This document shows positions 27,452-35,860 of a stretch of DNA of 45,743 nt, piece by piece. Every line of letters starts with the position of its first letter. Position 1 is the stretch's first letter. Source of the stretch: Haloferula sp. BvORR071 (GTDB lineage Bacteria; Verrucomicrobiota; Verrucomicrobiia; Verrucomicrobiales; Akkermansiaceae); NCBI RefSeq assembly GCF_000739615.1, contig NZ_BATP01000026.1:1-45743 (forward strand), read 5' to 3'. The position numbers were made by a program, and so were the translations under genes. The notes beneath the pieces were generated by a model, which worked only from the letters and a program-made list of their open reading frames with translations, searched no databases and was not told where the DNA came from.

Positions 27452-28663
27452 ATGGTTTTCACCCGCCATGGCCTCCTCCCCTATACTCTCGCTGCCAGCC
27501 TGCTGCTTAGCGGCCCCTCACAGGCGGTTATCAGCACTTGGACCAATAGCGCCGGCCAAGGCTTCCAGGCCCAGCTCGTGCGAGTGGATGGTGCAAATGC
27601 GATCTTCACCCTGGAGGGCGGCCGGGCCTTCACCTGCCCGCTGGCCAACCTCAGCGCCAGCGACCAAGTCCGCGCCCGCAACCATCGGGTAGCGCCGCCC
27701 CCCACTGGCGGCGGTGATACCCCGGGGGCACCAAGCCAAGCCTCCTCGAACCTCGGCTACGCTTGGCCGCGCGAGATCCGCATGGATGGCTCCTCGCAAT
27801 CGAAGGTGATCTCGGAAGACCCGAAGAAAAATGTCTTCATCTACGAGAGTCCGCACTACCGCTTCACCAGCAATGTCCGGCTGACCTCGGATGTCCTCCG
27901 CAACTTCGCGATGATGTTCGAGACTACCTGGAAGTATGCCACCAGCATCCCTCTGGGACTGGATGGCGGCACACCCCGCCAGGGGAGGCTCGATATCCTG
28001 CTCTTCGAAACCAAGGAGCAGTACCTTGCCGCGGGCGGGCGCGCTGGCAGCGCTGCCTGCTACAGCCCCGGCTCCGGGGCCGTGCTCACGCCCTTGGATA
28101 GCTTGGGCCTGCGCAAGACGCCCACGGGCTTCAGTATCGACACCACGGCGACCAATTCGGTGCTGATCCACGAGCTGACGCATCAGGTCACACCGCGCTC
28201 CTACATGAGCCCGGCGCTACGGAACGGCTGGTTCGTGGAGGGCCTTGCGGAGTACATCTGCACCACTCCCTACAGCTGGGGCTACTTCCGTCCCGACCCC
28301 TATGGCAATGCGGTGCTGGCATTCGTGACCGCTTACGGCGAGGACAAGAAGAACGGCCGTGCTCTAGGCGCCAAGATCAGCGCGCCTCACTTGCGCCAGT
28401 TCATGCAGATGGACTACGACAACTTCGCCGGCCCGAAGGGTAATCTGCACTACGGTCTCGGCCTGCTGCTCACGCACTACTTCCTCCACATGGAAGGCGG
28501 CGGCCGCTCACAGCCAATGACCGCCTATCTCAAAGGGATCCGCAGCGGTTCTACCGGTGACGCGGCGCTCGCCCCACTCCTCGGCGGCAGCACCTACGAA
28601 CGCTTGGAAGCGGACTTCGCCGATGCATGGCGGAAGAAGGGGCTGGAGATCACCTTCGAGTGA
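27452..28663 (+). CDS. Secreted putative zinc protease with N-terminal SHD1-like domain
   Basis: A 403-residue product with a signal peptide (TLAASLLLSGPSQAV). Residues about 25-80 (STWTNSAGQGFQAQLVRVDG and VFTLEGGRAFTCPLANLSASDQ) fit the SLA1-homology domain 1 found in secreted proteins of Verrucomicrobiota and Planctomycetota. The C-terminal part holds HELTHQ (His240, Glu241, His244) and, about 25 residues later, NGWFVEGLAEYI, whose glutamate is the likely third zinc ligand, as in gluzincin-like peptidases. The segment YRFTSNVRLTSDVLRNFAMMFE is typical of DUF1570-type proteins. Substrate unknown; the peptidase assignment rests on the HExxH and GLAEY motifs. Confidence 0.75.
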   Translation: MVFTRHGLLPYTLAASLLLSGPSQAVISTWTNSAGQGFQAQLVRVDGANAIFTLEGGRAFTCPLANLSASDQVRARNHRVAPPPTGGGDTPGAPSQASSNLGYAWPREIRMDGSSQSKVISEDPKKNVFIYESPHYRFTSNVRLTSDVLRNFAMMFETTWKYATSIPLGLDGGTPRQGRLDILLFETKEQYLAAGGRAGSAACYSPGSGAVLTPLDSLGLRKTPTGFSIDTTATNSVLIHELTHQVTPRSYMSPALRNGWFVEGLAEYICTTPYSWGYFRPDPYGNAVLAFVTAYGEDKKNGRALGAKISAPHLRQFMQMDYDNFAGPKGNLHYGLGLLLTHYFLHMEGGGRSQPMTAYLKGIRSGSTGDAALAPLLGGSTYERLEADFADAWRKKGLEITFE

Positions 28664-28678
28664 GCTAAAACGCGGGCC

Positions 28679-28840
28679 TTATATCCTGCCAAAAATAACC
28701 AACAGGATTACGATGACCACGATCAATCCCAAGCCGCCGCTGGGACCATAGCCCCAGCTCCGGCTGTGGCCCCAAGTCGGCAAGGCACCGACCAAGGCGA
28801 GGACGAGAACGATCAAGAGAATGAGTCCGAGAGTGCTCAT
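28679..28840 (-). CDS. DUF3309 small membrane protein
   Basis: A 53-residue protein starting at ATG 28840: MSTLGLILLIVLVLALVGALP, then TWGHSRSWGYGPSGGLGL and a second hydrophobic helix VIVILLVIFGRI. This is the DUF3309 pattern: two short helices around a W-x-Y/W-x-P-G-G linker. The frame is open upstream but the family starts here. The gene lies 82 nt downstream of the CsbD-like gene on the same strand. Both types are often induced together in envelope or osmotic stress. Confidence 0.85.
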   Translation of the reverse strand: MSTLGLILLIVLVLALVGALPTWGHSRSWGYGPSGGLGLIVVIVILLVIFGRI

Positions 28841-28922
28841 AATGGTTTCCTTTTGGGGTGTTTGGAGTTTTCGGAGAGACCGCCACCGGCACCTGAGTGC
28901 CGGGGCGATCGTAATTTTCAGC

Positions 28923-29120
28923 TCAACCGCAGTCGCAGGAATCCTTGATGGCTTTCTCGACCTCTTCGCGGGTCTGGCCTGTCCGTTTTTGGATGCGGCC
29001 GACCAGCTCGTCCTGCTTGCCTTCCACGAAATCAAGATCGTCATCGGTGAGTTGACCCCACTTTTGCTTCAGCTTGCCTTTCGCGATGTTCCAGTTGCCT
29101 TTGATTTCGAGGGTATTCAT
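28923..29120 (-). CDS. CsbD-family stress protein
   Basis: A 65-residue soluble helical protein starting at ATG 29120: [31 protein letters not shown], then [29 protein letters not shown]. The KGxWxxxKGKxKxxxGxLTDDDL and G+xxxLxGxxQ blocks are those of CsbD/YjbJ proteins, general stress proteins of unknown activity. An extra CDCG at the C-terminus is unusual. It is the first gene of a two-gene minus-strand unit with DUF3309 and is divergent from a CHASE3 histidine kinase. Confidence 0.88.
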   Translation of the reverse strand: MNTLEIKGNWNIAKGKLKQKWGQLTDDDLDFVEGKQDELVGRIQKRTGQTREEVEKAIKDSCDCG

Positions 29121-29466
29121 CGGTTTGTTGGTGGTTGGAATGAATCGGCGTTTCCGGCGTCTCACGCTGGATATCGCCGCCATCCCTTCAACACACCGCG
29201 TGCCTGCAACCGGTCCAAGCGCGCGAAGCCCGGAACTGCTAGGCTTTCCGTCGCTTTGTCGCTCTTCAGCTACCTAACATCCCTGCTCATGCCGATGCAT
29301 CCTGCAAGGATGGGTATCCCGGCAACGTTGCAGAAACTTGCAATGATTGCCGCGGATTTCCGTTTCAATGCCCTTGGAAAACGCTCGTTAAATCATCTTG
29401 TCGCCGCAGCGATGGGATGATGGGTTTCCGCTGCGTCTGGATTCACCAAGCGCCACTCGTTCCGTC
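29121..29466. other. Divergent intergenic region between CsbD and the hybrid kinase
   Basis: 346 nt without a credible gene. It must carry the promoters for csbD/DUF3309 (minus) and the kinase pair (plus). Near 29294-29318 there is an imperfect inverted repeat, GATGCATCC and GGATGGGTATC. I cannot assign promoter boxes with confidence. Confidence 0.5.
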
Positions 29467-31656
29467 ATGCGCCGCCATCTTCGAGCCCGATACCTGACCG
29501 CGGCCCTGATCGCGATGGTCATGATCAGCTATGGCGCCTTCACCTCGATCCACAATACCCAGGCGAACCTGGATGAGTTCAAGGAGGTCCAGCGCATCCG
29601 CTCGCTCTTGGCGGAACTCGACGGCTTCATGGTGACAATGCTGAACTTGGAAACCGGCTACCGTGGTTTCCTGATCACCGGCGATGACAGTTTCCTGGAG
29701 CCCTACGAAAAGTCCAAAAAGGAAATCCGCACCGAGAAGCAAATCGACGGCGAAAAACAAATCGAGGGCGACATCGGGCGTCTCATCGCCCTGACCAAGA
29801 ACGATATTCCCCAGCAAACACATCTCCGGAGGTTGGAGGAAATCTCTGCGGCCAAGATCGCGGAGTGTGATCGAGCCATCGAAATCCGCCGCGCAGGAAA
29901 CACCGATGCCGCCGCCGCAGTGGTGGCCACCGAGCGCGGCAAACGAATCATGGATGATTTCCGCGCCTTGGTCGACGAGATGCGGGACCGGGAGCAAGAG
30001 ACCCTCACCAAACGCCAGATCAGCTTGGTCCGCAGCTTCAAGGAGACCAACACCATCGTCGTCTCCACCAGCGTGGTTGCGATCATCGCGGGCATCGTCG
30101 GCACCGTTCTGTTAGGTCTCTATCTCAGCGCCCGGGCACGCCAAGAGCGCCTGATCTTCGAGAAGGAAAAGGCGGTGCAGGCGGACCGCGCCAAGACCGA
30201 CTTCCTGTCGATGATGAGCCACGAGATCCGCACGCCGATGAACGCGATCCTCGGCTTCGGCGAGCTACTCCACGAGATGTCGGACAAGCCGCAGCAGAAG
30301 CACTATGCCAAGGCCATCATGACCAGCGGTAATTCCCTGCTGACGCTGATCAATGACATCCTCGACCTCTCCAAGATCGAGGCTCAGAAAATGGACCTCC
30401 ACCCCGAAGCGGTGGACATGAAACGCTTCGTTGAAAACTTGGAGACTTTGTTCTCCTTCCGGGCGCAGGAGAAGGCCTTGCAATTCCGGGTCCATCTGGA
30501 CTCCTCGGTACCGCCCTCGTTGACCTTCGATGCCCTGCGTCTGCGCCAAGTGCTCGTGAACCTGATCGGCAACGCGCTCAAATTCACCCGCGAGGGCCAC
30601 GTCCACGTCAACATCCGTGCCGAAAACGGCGCCGCGCCGGAAGAGGTGGCTCTGCGGATCGAGGTTGAAGACAGCGGCATCGGGATCGGCGGCGAACAGC
30701 TCGACCACATTTTCCGACCCTTCTATCAGGTCGAATCCGAACAAGGCCGCCACTTCCAGGGAACCGGTCTCGGCCTGGGTATCTCCGAGCGCCTGATCAA
30801 GCTGATGGGCGGGGAAATCACGGTGCAAAGCGAACTGGCGAAGGGCTCGATCTTCCGCATCGCAGTGCCGGTGCGCCGCCAACAGGAGCGGACCTCGGAG
30901 GTGCTGCCCGGATACAGCGGCGGCGGCGCCGATTTCAACCGTCTCGCGCCCTCGAAGCTCCTGATCGTGGATGACGTGCCGCTGAACCGGGAACTAATCC
31001 GCGGCTACCTCCAGGGCACCCATCATCAGCTCGCCGAGGCCGAGAATGGCGAGCAGGCGGTGATCCTTTGCCGCCGCCAGCGCCCCGACGTGGTATTGAT
31101 GGACATCCGCATGCCGATCACTGATGGGCGCGCCGCGCATGCCATGCTCAAGGCCGGGGATGAGACCCGCAAGATTCCTCTGATCGCCCTCACCGCATCC
31201 TCACTGCTCGACAGCCAGCAAGAGCTGAAGCAGATGTTCGATGGCTTCGCGACCAAGCCTATCAGCCGCGAGCGCCTCTTCCTGGAGCTCGCGAAATTCC
31301 TCCCCGTACAGGCCACCGCCGCCACCGGCCGCCCTCGACCCGAGCCTGTGCTTCAGCCCGGGGAAGTGCCGGAGGAACTCGCCCACGCCCGCGAATGGCC
31401 CGAGCTACAAGCCGAACTGGCCGCCCTACGCGATGCGGTGCTGCCCGGGCTCGTTGAGCTGGTCCCAGCCCAAGCCACACTGCGCTTCGCAACTGACCTG
31501 GGCGAGCGGGCCAAACGCCACGACTGCCTGCCGTTGGCGGACTATGCCGCCCAACTCGACAATGCGGCGGCCAACATGGATTTTGCGGAGGCCGGACGCT
31601 TGCTCGCCATTTTCCCCGGCATCGTGGATACTCTCGCCCGTTATGACCCAGTTTGA
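29467..31656 (+). CDS. Membrane hybrid histidine kinase: CHASE3, HisKA, HATPase, receiver
   Basis: A 729-residue two-component sensor. Two membrane helices (TAALIAMVMISYGAF, 11-25, and VVAIIAGIVGTVLLGLYL, 203-220) bracket a CHASE3-type sensor domain with MLNLETGYRGFLITGD. Then come the HisKA box FLSMMSHEIRTPMNAILGF (His252), the HATPase boxes LVNLIGNALKFT, VEDSGIGI and GTGLGLGIS, and a receiver LLIVDDVPLNRELI with Asp546 in VVLMDIRMP and a KPI switch lysine. The last 90 residues (GEVPEELAHAREWPEL to FPGIVDTLARYD) are helical and resemble an Hpt bundle but lack a phospho-accepting His motif. The ATG at 29467 opens the membrane helix. It overlaps the next gene by 14 nt. Confidence 0.92.
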   Translation: MRRHLRARYLTAALIAMVMISYGAFTSIHNTQANLDEFKEVQRIRSLLAELDGFMVTMLNLETGYRGFLITGDDSFLEPYEKSKKEIRTEKQIDGEKQIEGDIGRLIALTKNDIPQQTHLRRLEEISAAKIAECDRAIEIRRAGNTDAAAAVVATERGKRIMDDFRALVDEMRDREQETLTKRQISLVRSFKETNTIVVSTSVVAIIAGIVGTVLLGLYLSARARQERLIFEKEKAVQADRAKTDFLSMMSHEIRTPMNAILGFGELLHEMSDKPQQKHYAKAIMTSGNSLLTLINDILDLSKIEAQKMDLHPEAVDMKRFVENLETLFSFRAQEKALQFRVHLDSSVPPSLTFDALRLRQVLVNLIGNALKFTREGHVHVNIRAENGAAPEEVALRIEVEDSGIGIGGEQLDHIFRPFYQVESEQGRHFQGTGLGLGISERLIKLMGGEITVQSELAKGSIFRIAVPVRRQQERTSEVLPGYSGGGADFNRLAPSKLLIVDDVPLNRELIRGYLQGTHHQLAEAENGEQAVILCRRQRPDVVLMDIRMPITDGRAAHAMLKAGDETRKIPLIALTASSLLDSQQELKQMFDGFATKPISRERLFLELAKFLPVQATAATGRPRPEPVLQPGEVPEELAHAREWPELQAELAALRDAVLPGLVELVPAQATLRFATDLGERAKRHDCLPLADYAAQLDNAAANMDFAEAGRLLAIFPGIVDTLARYDPV

Positions 31657-32755
31657 TCCGTTGCCGCGCCCTTCCGGCTCCTCTCTGATCCTGGTGGTGG
31701 ACGACGAACCGAAAAACATTCAGGTCGTCGGTACGCTGCTGCTCAAGCAGGGCCACGAGGTAATCGCCGCCGGTAGTGGCGAAGAGGCCCTGGCCAAGCT
31801 GCGCTCGGTGAAGCCCCACCTGCTTCTGTTAGATGTGATGATGCCTGGCATGACCGGCTTCGATCTCTGCCGCAAGCTGCGCGCCCAGCCGGAGTGGCAG
31901 GACATCCCGGTGATCTTCCTTTCCGCGGTCACGGACAAGAGCTTCGTGCTGGAAGCTCTCGCTGCCGGAGCGGTGGACTACGTGACCAAGCCCTTCCACG
32001 GGGCCGAGCTGCTATCGCGCGTCCAGCTTCACCTGAATCTCCAGACCGCTCGCCGCCGCCTCGCCAGCACGATTGAGGAGCGCAACCGCCTGCTAGAAGT
32101 CGTCGCCCACGATTTGAAGAACCCTCTCGGAGCCGTCCGCTTCGCCGCCGCGATGCTGAAGGAACACAGCGATACCATGCCACGGACCCAAGCGGCCCTT
32201 GTCGGCAGCATCGGCGAGTCCACCGAGCGCGCCCTGGAGATCGTCGGCTCTCTGCTGCAGACCCGTCAGTTGGACGAAACCAAGGCCCAGATGGGTCTCA
32301 CCACGCTCTGCCTGCGCGAATACGCGGAGGAAGCGGTGAAAAACTTCACGCCTCATGGCAACCGCAAGGGCATCACGCTCCGGCTCGAGTGCCACGCCGA
32401 GCACGTCCCGGTCATCGCCGACCGCCGTTCGTTGCTGTGCTCGCTGGAGAACCTGATCTCGAACGCGGTCAAGTTCTCCCCCCACGACTCCGCGGTCCAA
32501 GTCCACGTATTGGAGAAGGATACCCGCGGCATCTTCCAGATCGACGACGAAGGACCCGGCGTGGACGACGAGGAAAAGGATCTGCTCTTCCGCAAGTTCA
32601 CCCGCCTCAGCGCCCGCCCCACCGGCGGCGAAATTTCCACCGGCCTGGGCCTCCACATCGTCCATGAGCTGGTGGATGCCATGAGCGGCAGCGTGCACTA
32701 CGAGCGCGGACCACGGGGCGGAGCCTGTTTCGTCGTGAAGCTGCCGCTGGCATGA
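31643..32755 (+). CDS. Receiver plus histidine kinase protein (soluble)
   Basis: A 370-residue cytoplasmic protein. The N-terminal receiver domain (15-130) shows LVVDDEPKNIQVVGTLL, the phospho-acceptor Asp64 in LLLLDVMMPGMTG and YVTKPF. A coiled segment leads to HisKA ERNRLLEVVAHDLKNPLGAV (His156) and an HATPase domain with LENLISNAVKFSP, DDEGPGVDD and STGLGLHIVHELVDAMSG. The start ATG overlaps the end of the preceding hybrid kinase by 14 nt in another frame, so the proteins are co-translated. It can receive phosphate from that kinase and could pass it on, but neither protein has an output domain. Confidence 0.92.
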   Translation: MTQFDPLPRPSGSSLILVVDDEPKNIQVVGTLLLKQGHEVIAAGSGEEALAKLRSVKPHLLLLDVMMPGMTGFDLCRKLRAQPEWQDIPVIFLSAVTDKSFVLEALAAGAVDYVTKPFHGAELLSRVQLHLNLQTARRRLASTIEERNRLLEVVAHDLKNPLGAVRFAAAMLKEHSDTMPRTQAALVGSIGESTERALEIVGSLLQTRQLDETKAQMGLTTLCLREYAEEAVKNFTPHGNRKGITLRLECHAEHVPVIADRRSLLCSLENLISNAVKFSPHDSAVQVHVLEKDTRGIFQIDDEGPGVDDEEKDLLFRKFTRLSARPTGGEISTGLGLHIVHELVDAMSGSVHYERGPRGGACFVVKLPLA

Positions 32756-32781
32756 GGTTCTCGCGTCCCAATCGGGACGCC

Positions 32782-33198
32782 TCATGCGTCTGGCGGCAAG
32801 GGATTTTCAATTCGATGCCGCCTCCGGTGCCATTTCCTCAGTATCCAGAAGGCCACCGCGTAAGTCACGAGAACCACCCAATGCGAGATCTGGATGTCCA
32901 CAAAATCGTGATCCCATTGCCAGCGCCACGCTTCGACAGGGATGAAATGGCCGTACCGCGGGACATCCTCAAATGCCGGCGCTTCCCACTTCGCTGCATC
33001 CGGGTCACGCCACACGGTCAGCCGCAAATATCCATCACGATGATCGATCCGCACACCACGCGGTCCACCCAAGAAAACCTCGGTACGATAGAAAGCCGAT
33101 AGCACCCACGCCACAAGAGAACGGCTGGCACCAGTATACCCAGCCAAAAGTCGTAGGATCTGAGGAAGCGGCTTGTCACACTCCTCTCCCATTAACAT
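32782..33198 (-). CDS. Small membrane protein; N-terminus probably frameshifted
   Basis: The open frame gives 138 residues: from AFYRTEVFLGGPRGVRIDHRD onward it is a convincing protein with a C-terminal helix ISHWVVLVTYAVAFWIL and a basic tail. It matches a common small membrane protein type of this phylum. The first 40 residues of the frame look unnatural. In the neighbouring frame a GTG at 33179 gives MTSRFLRSYDFWLGILVPAV and LLW, the expected N-terminal helix. That frame would need to shift into the main frame at about 33095-33118. I infer a one-base indel, real or technical; the joined protein would be about 132 residues. Function unknown. Confidence 0.6.
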   Translation of the reverse strand: MLMGEECDKPLPQILRLLAGYTGASRSLVAWVLSAFYRTEVFLGGPRGVRIDHRDGYLRLTVWRDPDAAKWEAPAFEDVPRYGHFIPVEAWRWQWDHDFVDIQISHWVVLVTYAVAFWILRKWHRRRHRIENPLPPDA

Positions 33199-33214
33199 AG
33201 GAGCGCCATCCCCT

Positions 33215-34285
33215 TCAACTCACTAGCTGGCCCAGCAGACGCGGCCCCTTCCCGAACTTGCTACGATACTCCTCGTACGTCGGCACCAGCCTCACCTTCA
33301 CCTTCGCCTCATGATTGAGCGCAATCGCCGAAAGCTTGTGCTCCAAGAACGGATTCCGGAAGCGATCCAAGGTCACCCGCGCGAAGCCCTCCGGATCCTC
33401 CACCCTGCCTTCCAACACCGGCACGATCTCCTGATACAGCAATTCATCCAGCCACGCCGCGACCTCGGCATTCTCCAAGCACTCGCGCACCGTATCGATC
33501 CCCATCGGCATCGCCTTGCACACCAGCGCGCTGTGCAGGCCATTCAAGATCCGCACCTTCCTCAGGTAATAGGGCGTGATATCCGCGGCCGTCACCACCG
33601 CAGGATGCTTCAGCTCAAACCGCTCTGAGCTCTCGATTGCCCAGAACGCAAAAGGCTCTGCGCTTAGCAACAGGGGATCTTTCCCCAACAACTCGTGCGC
33701 CTTCGGTGGTCCCGGCACGATCCGGTCCACCAGGTTGTTCACCCAGCGGCAAGCTCCCCGCAGCCACTCCAGCGCCTCTTGCGAAACCTTCCATCGAGCC
33801 GCCTGCTCGATCACAAAGTCGCGCAACTTGTCGCCATTCCGCTCGATCAGCTCGCAAGGCAAGATCACCGGCCCCGGCAAGCCCGCCTCATGCCGCGTCA
33901 GCAGGACCGCCAACAACTTCGCCGGATAGGAAGCAGGCACTCCCTCCTGCCCCGCATCCGCCTCCTCCAGCACAAATCCCGCCTCAGTCGTATTCGAGAC
34001 GATCCAGCGCAGATCCGGCCGCCGCGCGATCTCAAGCACCTTCGACCATTGCGTGCCCGCATGCAGTGCCTTCGTGATCGAACTCACCTCCAAGGTTTCA
34101 TCGATCACCCGACTATCCGCAAAGCCCTGCACCGCCACATGATAGCGCCCGCCAGCCTGGTTGATCGCCTCCGCCCGTTCAATCCCGGTGGACTGCACCA
34201 CCACAATCTCATCGAAGCCCGTCTCCGAGACGAATAGATCGACAAAGGCCCGCAAAAAATTCCCCGCCCCGAATTGAAGTATCAC
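33215..34285 (-). CDS. uxaB: Tagaturonate reductase / altronate oxidoreductase family (UxaB-like)
   Basis: A 356-residue NAD-dependent oxidoreductase of the mannitol dehydrogenase family, expected to interconvert D-tagaturonate and D-altronate. Motifs: ILQFGAGNFLRAFVDLF at the N-terminus (nucleotide-binding, very like the FGEGNFLRAF of UxaB), WIVSNTTEAGF, LPCELIERNGDKLRDFV, WVNNLVDRIVPGP and YYLRKVRILNGLHSAL. It starts at a GTG directly on the FGAGNFLRAF strand; an in-frame TAA lies just upstream, so no longer start is possible. It is more than 100 residues shorter than E. coli UxaB. It follows uxaA on the same strand after 77 nt. Confidence 0.85.
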   Translation of the reverse strand: MILQFGAGNFLRAFVDLFVSETGFDEIVVVQSTGIERAEAINQAGGRYHVAVQGFADSRVIDETLEVSSITKALHAGTQWSKVLEIARRPDLRWIVSNTTEAGFVLEEADAGQEGVPASYPAKLLAVLLTRHEAGLPGPVILPCELIERNGDKLRDFVIEQAARWKVSQEALEWLRGACRWVNNLVDRIVPGPPKAHELLGKDPLLLSAEPFAFWAIESSERFELKHPAVVTAADITPYYLRKVRILNGLHSALVCKAMPMGIDTVRECLENAEVAAWLDELLYQEIVPVLEGRVEDPEGFARVTLDRFRNPFLEHKLSAIALNHEAKVKVRLVPTYEEYRSKFGKGPRLLGQLVS

Positions 34286-34330
34286 GCTGCAATCTGGTTA
34301 GAACCCGCCTCGCTTCGCGGGATCTGATCT

Positions 34331-34355
34331 CAAATTTCAAATTTCAGATTTAAAT
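34331..34355. repeat. AT-rich short direct repeats between uxaA and uxaB
   Basis: CAAATTT, CAAATTT and CAGATTT occur in tandem and run into TAAAT. This 25-bp tract contrasts with the GC-rich surroundings. It may be a binding site, an mRNA-processing or stability element between the two cistrons, or a uxaB promoter region. Confidence 0.4.
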
Positions 34356-34362
34356 ATCGCCG

Positions 34363-35853
34363 TTAGAGCGTCACCCCCTGCTTCCAAATCGTGATCTCCC
34401 GGAAGCCATTGATCTCATTCCGCGCCTCCTTGCCCGAGGCCGTCTCCAGGATCAGAGCCATCAGCTCATCCGTGACATCCTCTTCCACCGCCTCCGGCTC
34501 TAACAACTTCCCTGCATTGAAATCGATCCAGTTCGGCTTGCGCGCAGCCAGATCCGAATTCGACGCGATCTTCAGCGTCGGCACCGCCACTCCGAGCGGT
34601 GTTCCCCGACCCGTCGTGAAAAGAATCGCATGCGCACCCGCCGCGGCCAGTGCCGTGCAGGACACGCCGTCATTCCCCGGCGCCTCCACCAGGCACAGCC
34701 CGCCCAGATTCTGCCGCGCCGACTCGCCATAGCCCACCACCTGCTTCACCGGTGCACGGCCGCCCTTCTGGATGCAACCCAGCGACTTCTCCTCCAGCGT
34801 CGTGATCCCGCCCTCCTTGTTTCCCGGCGAGGGATTCTCATGCACCGCCTCGCCATGCCGGCGGAAGTAGTCCTTGAAGCCATTCACCATCGCCAGTGCT
34901 TCATCGAAAATCTCAGCGCTCTCACAGCGATTGAAGAGCGGAGCCTCGGCTCCGAACATCTCCGGAACCTCTGTTAGAACCGCCGTCCCGCCCCAGCCTG
35001 CCAGTCGTTCAGCAATGCGACCCACCAGCGGATTCGCGGTGATCCCGCTGAAGCCATCGCTGCCGCCGCACTTCATCCCCAGCACCAACTCGGATGCCGG
35101 GATCGGCTCGCGCTTGAACTGCGAGGCATAGGCCACCAGCCCGCGCATTGCCTCCATCCCGTGCCCGATTTCATCCTGCACCTCCTGCGCATTGAAGAAC
35201 TTCACCCGCTGGGGATCGAGCGTCCCCGCCTCCGCGAGGAAGGACTTCAGCGTATTGTTCTCACACCCGAGTCCCAGGATCAGCACCGCCGCCGCATTCG
35301 GATGCCGCACCAGCCCTGCCAGAATCTTCCGCGTATAGCCAAGGTCATCGCCAAGCTGAGAACAACCGTAGGGATGCGTGAAAGCATGGATCCCATCGAT
35401 CGGCCCACCCGGCACCATGAACTCCTTAGCCGCAAGGTCTGCGATCCGCTGGCTCGGCACGTTCACACAGGCCACCGTGTTCACGATCCAGATCTCATTC
35501 CGCGTCGCCGCCCGCCCATCCGGCCTCCGGTAGCCCATGAAGGCTGGCACCGATCCGCTTGCATCTGAAGAACTACCATGCGGCTCGTACTTCAGCGCCG
35601 TGTCTTCCGCCAGTCCCGTGCGCAGGTTGTGCGAGTGCACCTGCTGCCCCGCCGCGATCGCCTCCGTCGCCACCCCGATGGGAAAGCCATACTTCACCAC
35701 CGGCTCACCCGGCGCGATCGCCCGCAGTGCGGCCTTGTGGCCCGCCGGGATATTCCCCAGCTCCATGCCGGATTCATTCCGCGTCCCGGCCGCAATCGCC
35801 TGCGGAGCCACGGCCACATTGTCATCCGGATGGATTTGAACGAGCAGCTTCAT
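34363..35853 (-). CDS. uxaA: Altronate dehydratase family protein (UxaA)
   Basis: A 496-residue dehydratase, expected to convert D-altronate to 2-keto-3-deoxy-D-gluconate. The N-terminal SAF-like domain (1-75) has VQIHPDDNVAVAPQAIAAG and YGFPIGVATEAIAAGQQVHSHN. The catalytic domain shows GYRRPDGRAATRNEIWIVNTVACVN, HPYGCSQLG, ILGLGCENN, GMKCGGSDGFSGITANP, LTEVPEMFGAE, and LFTTGRGTPLGVAVPTLKI, the signature blocks of the UxaA/GarD family. The iron-binding cysteines are present. A galactarate or L-galactonate-type dehydratase cannot be excluded by sequence alone, but UxaB next to it favours altronate. The DUF4240 gene ends 7 nt upstream. Confidence 0.9.
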   Translation of the reverse strand: MKLLVQIHPDDNVAVAPQAIAAGTRNESGMELGNIPAGHKAALRAIAPGEPVVKYGFPIGVATEAIAAGQQVHSHNLRTGLAEDTALKYEPHGSSSDASGSVPAFMGYRRPDGRAATRNEIWIVNTVACVNVPSQRIADLAAKEFMVPGGPIDGIHAFTHPYGCSQLGDDLGYTRKILAGLVRHPNAAAVLILGLGCENNTLKSFLAEAGTLDPQRVKFFNAQEVQDEIGHGMEAMRGLVAYASQFKREPIPASELVLGMKCGGSDGFSGITANPLVGRIAERLAGWGGTAVLTEVPEMFGAEAPLFNRCESAEIFDEALAMVNGFKDYFRRHGEAVHENPSPGNKEGGITTLEEKSLGCIQKGGRAPVKQVVGYGESARQNLGGLCLVEAPGNDGVSCTALAAAGAHAILFTTGRGTPLGVAVPTLKIASNSDLAARKPNWIDFNAGKLLEPEAVEEDVTDELMALILETASGKEARNEINGFREITIWKQGVTL

Positions 35854-35860
35854 GAGTATT

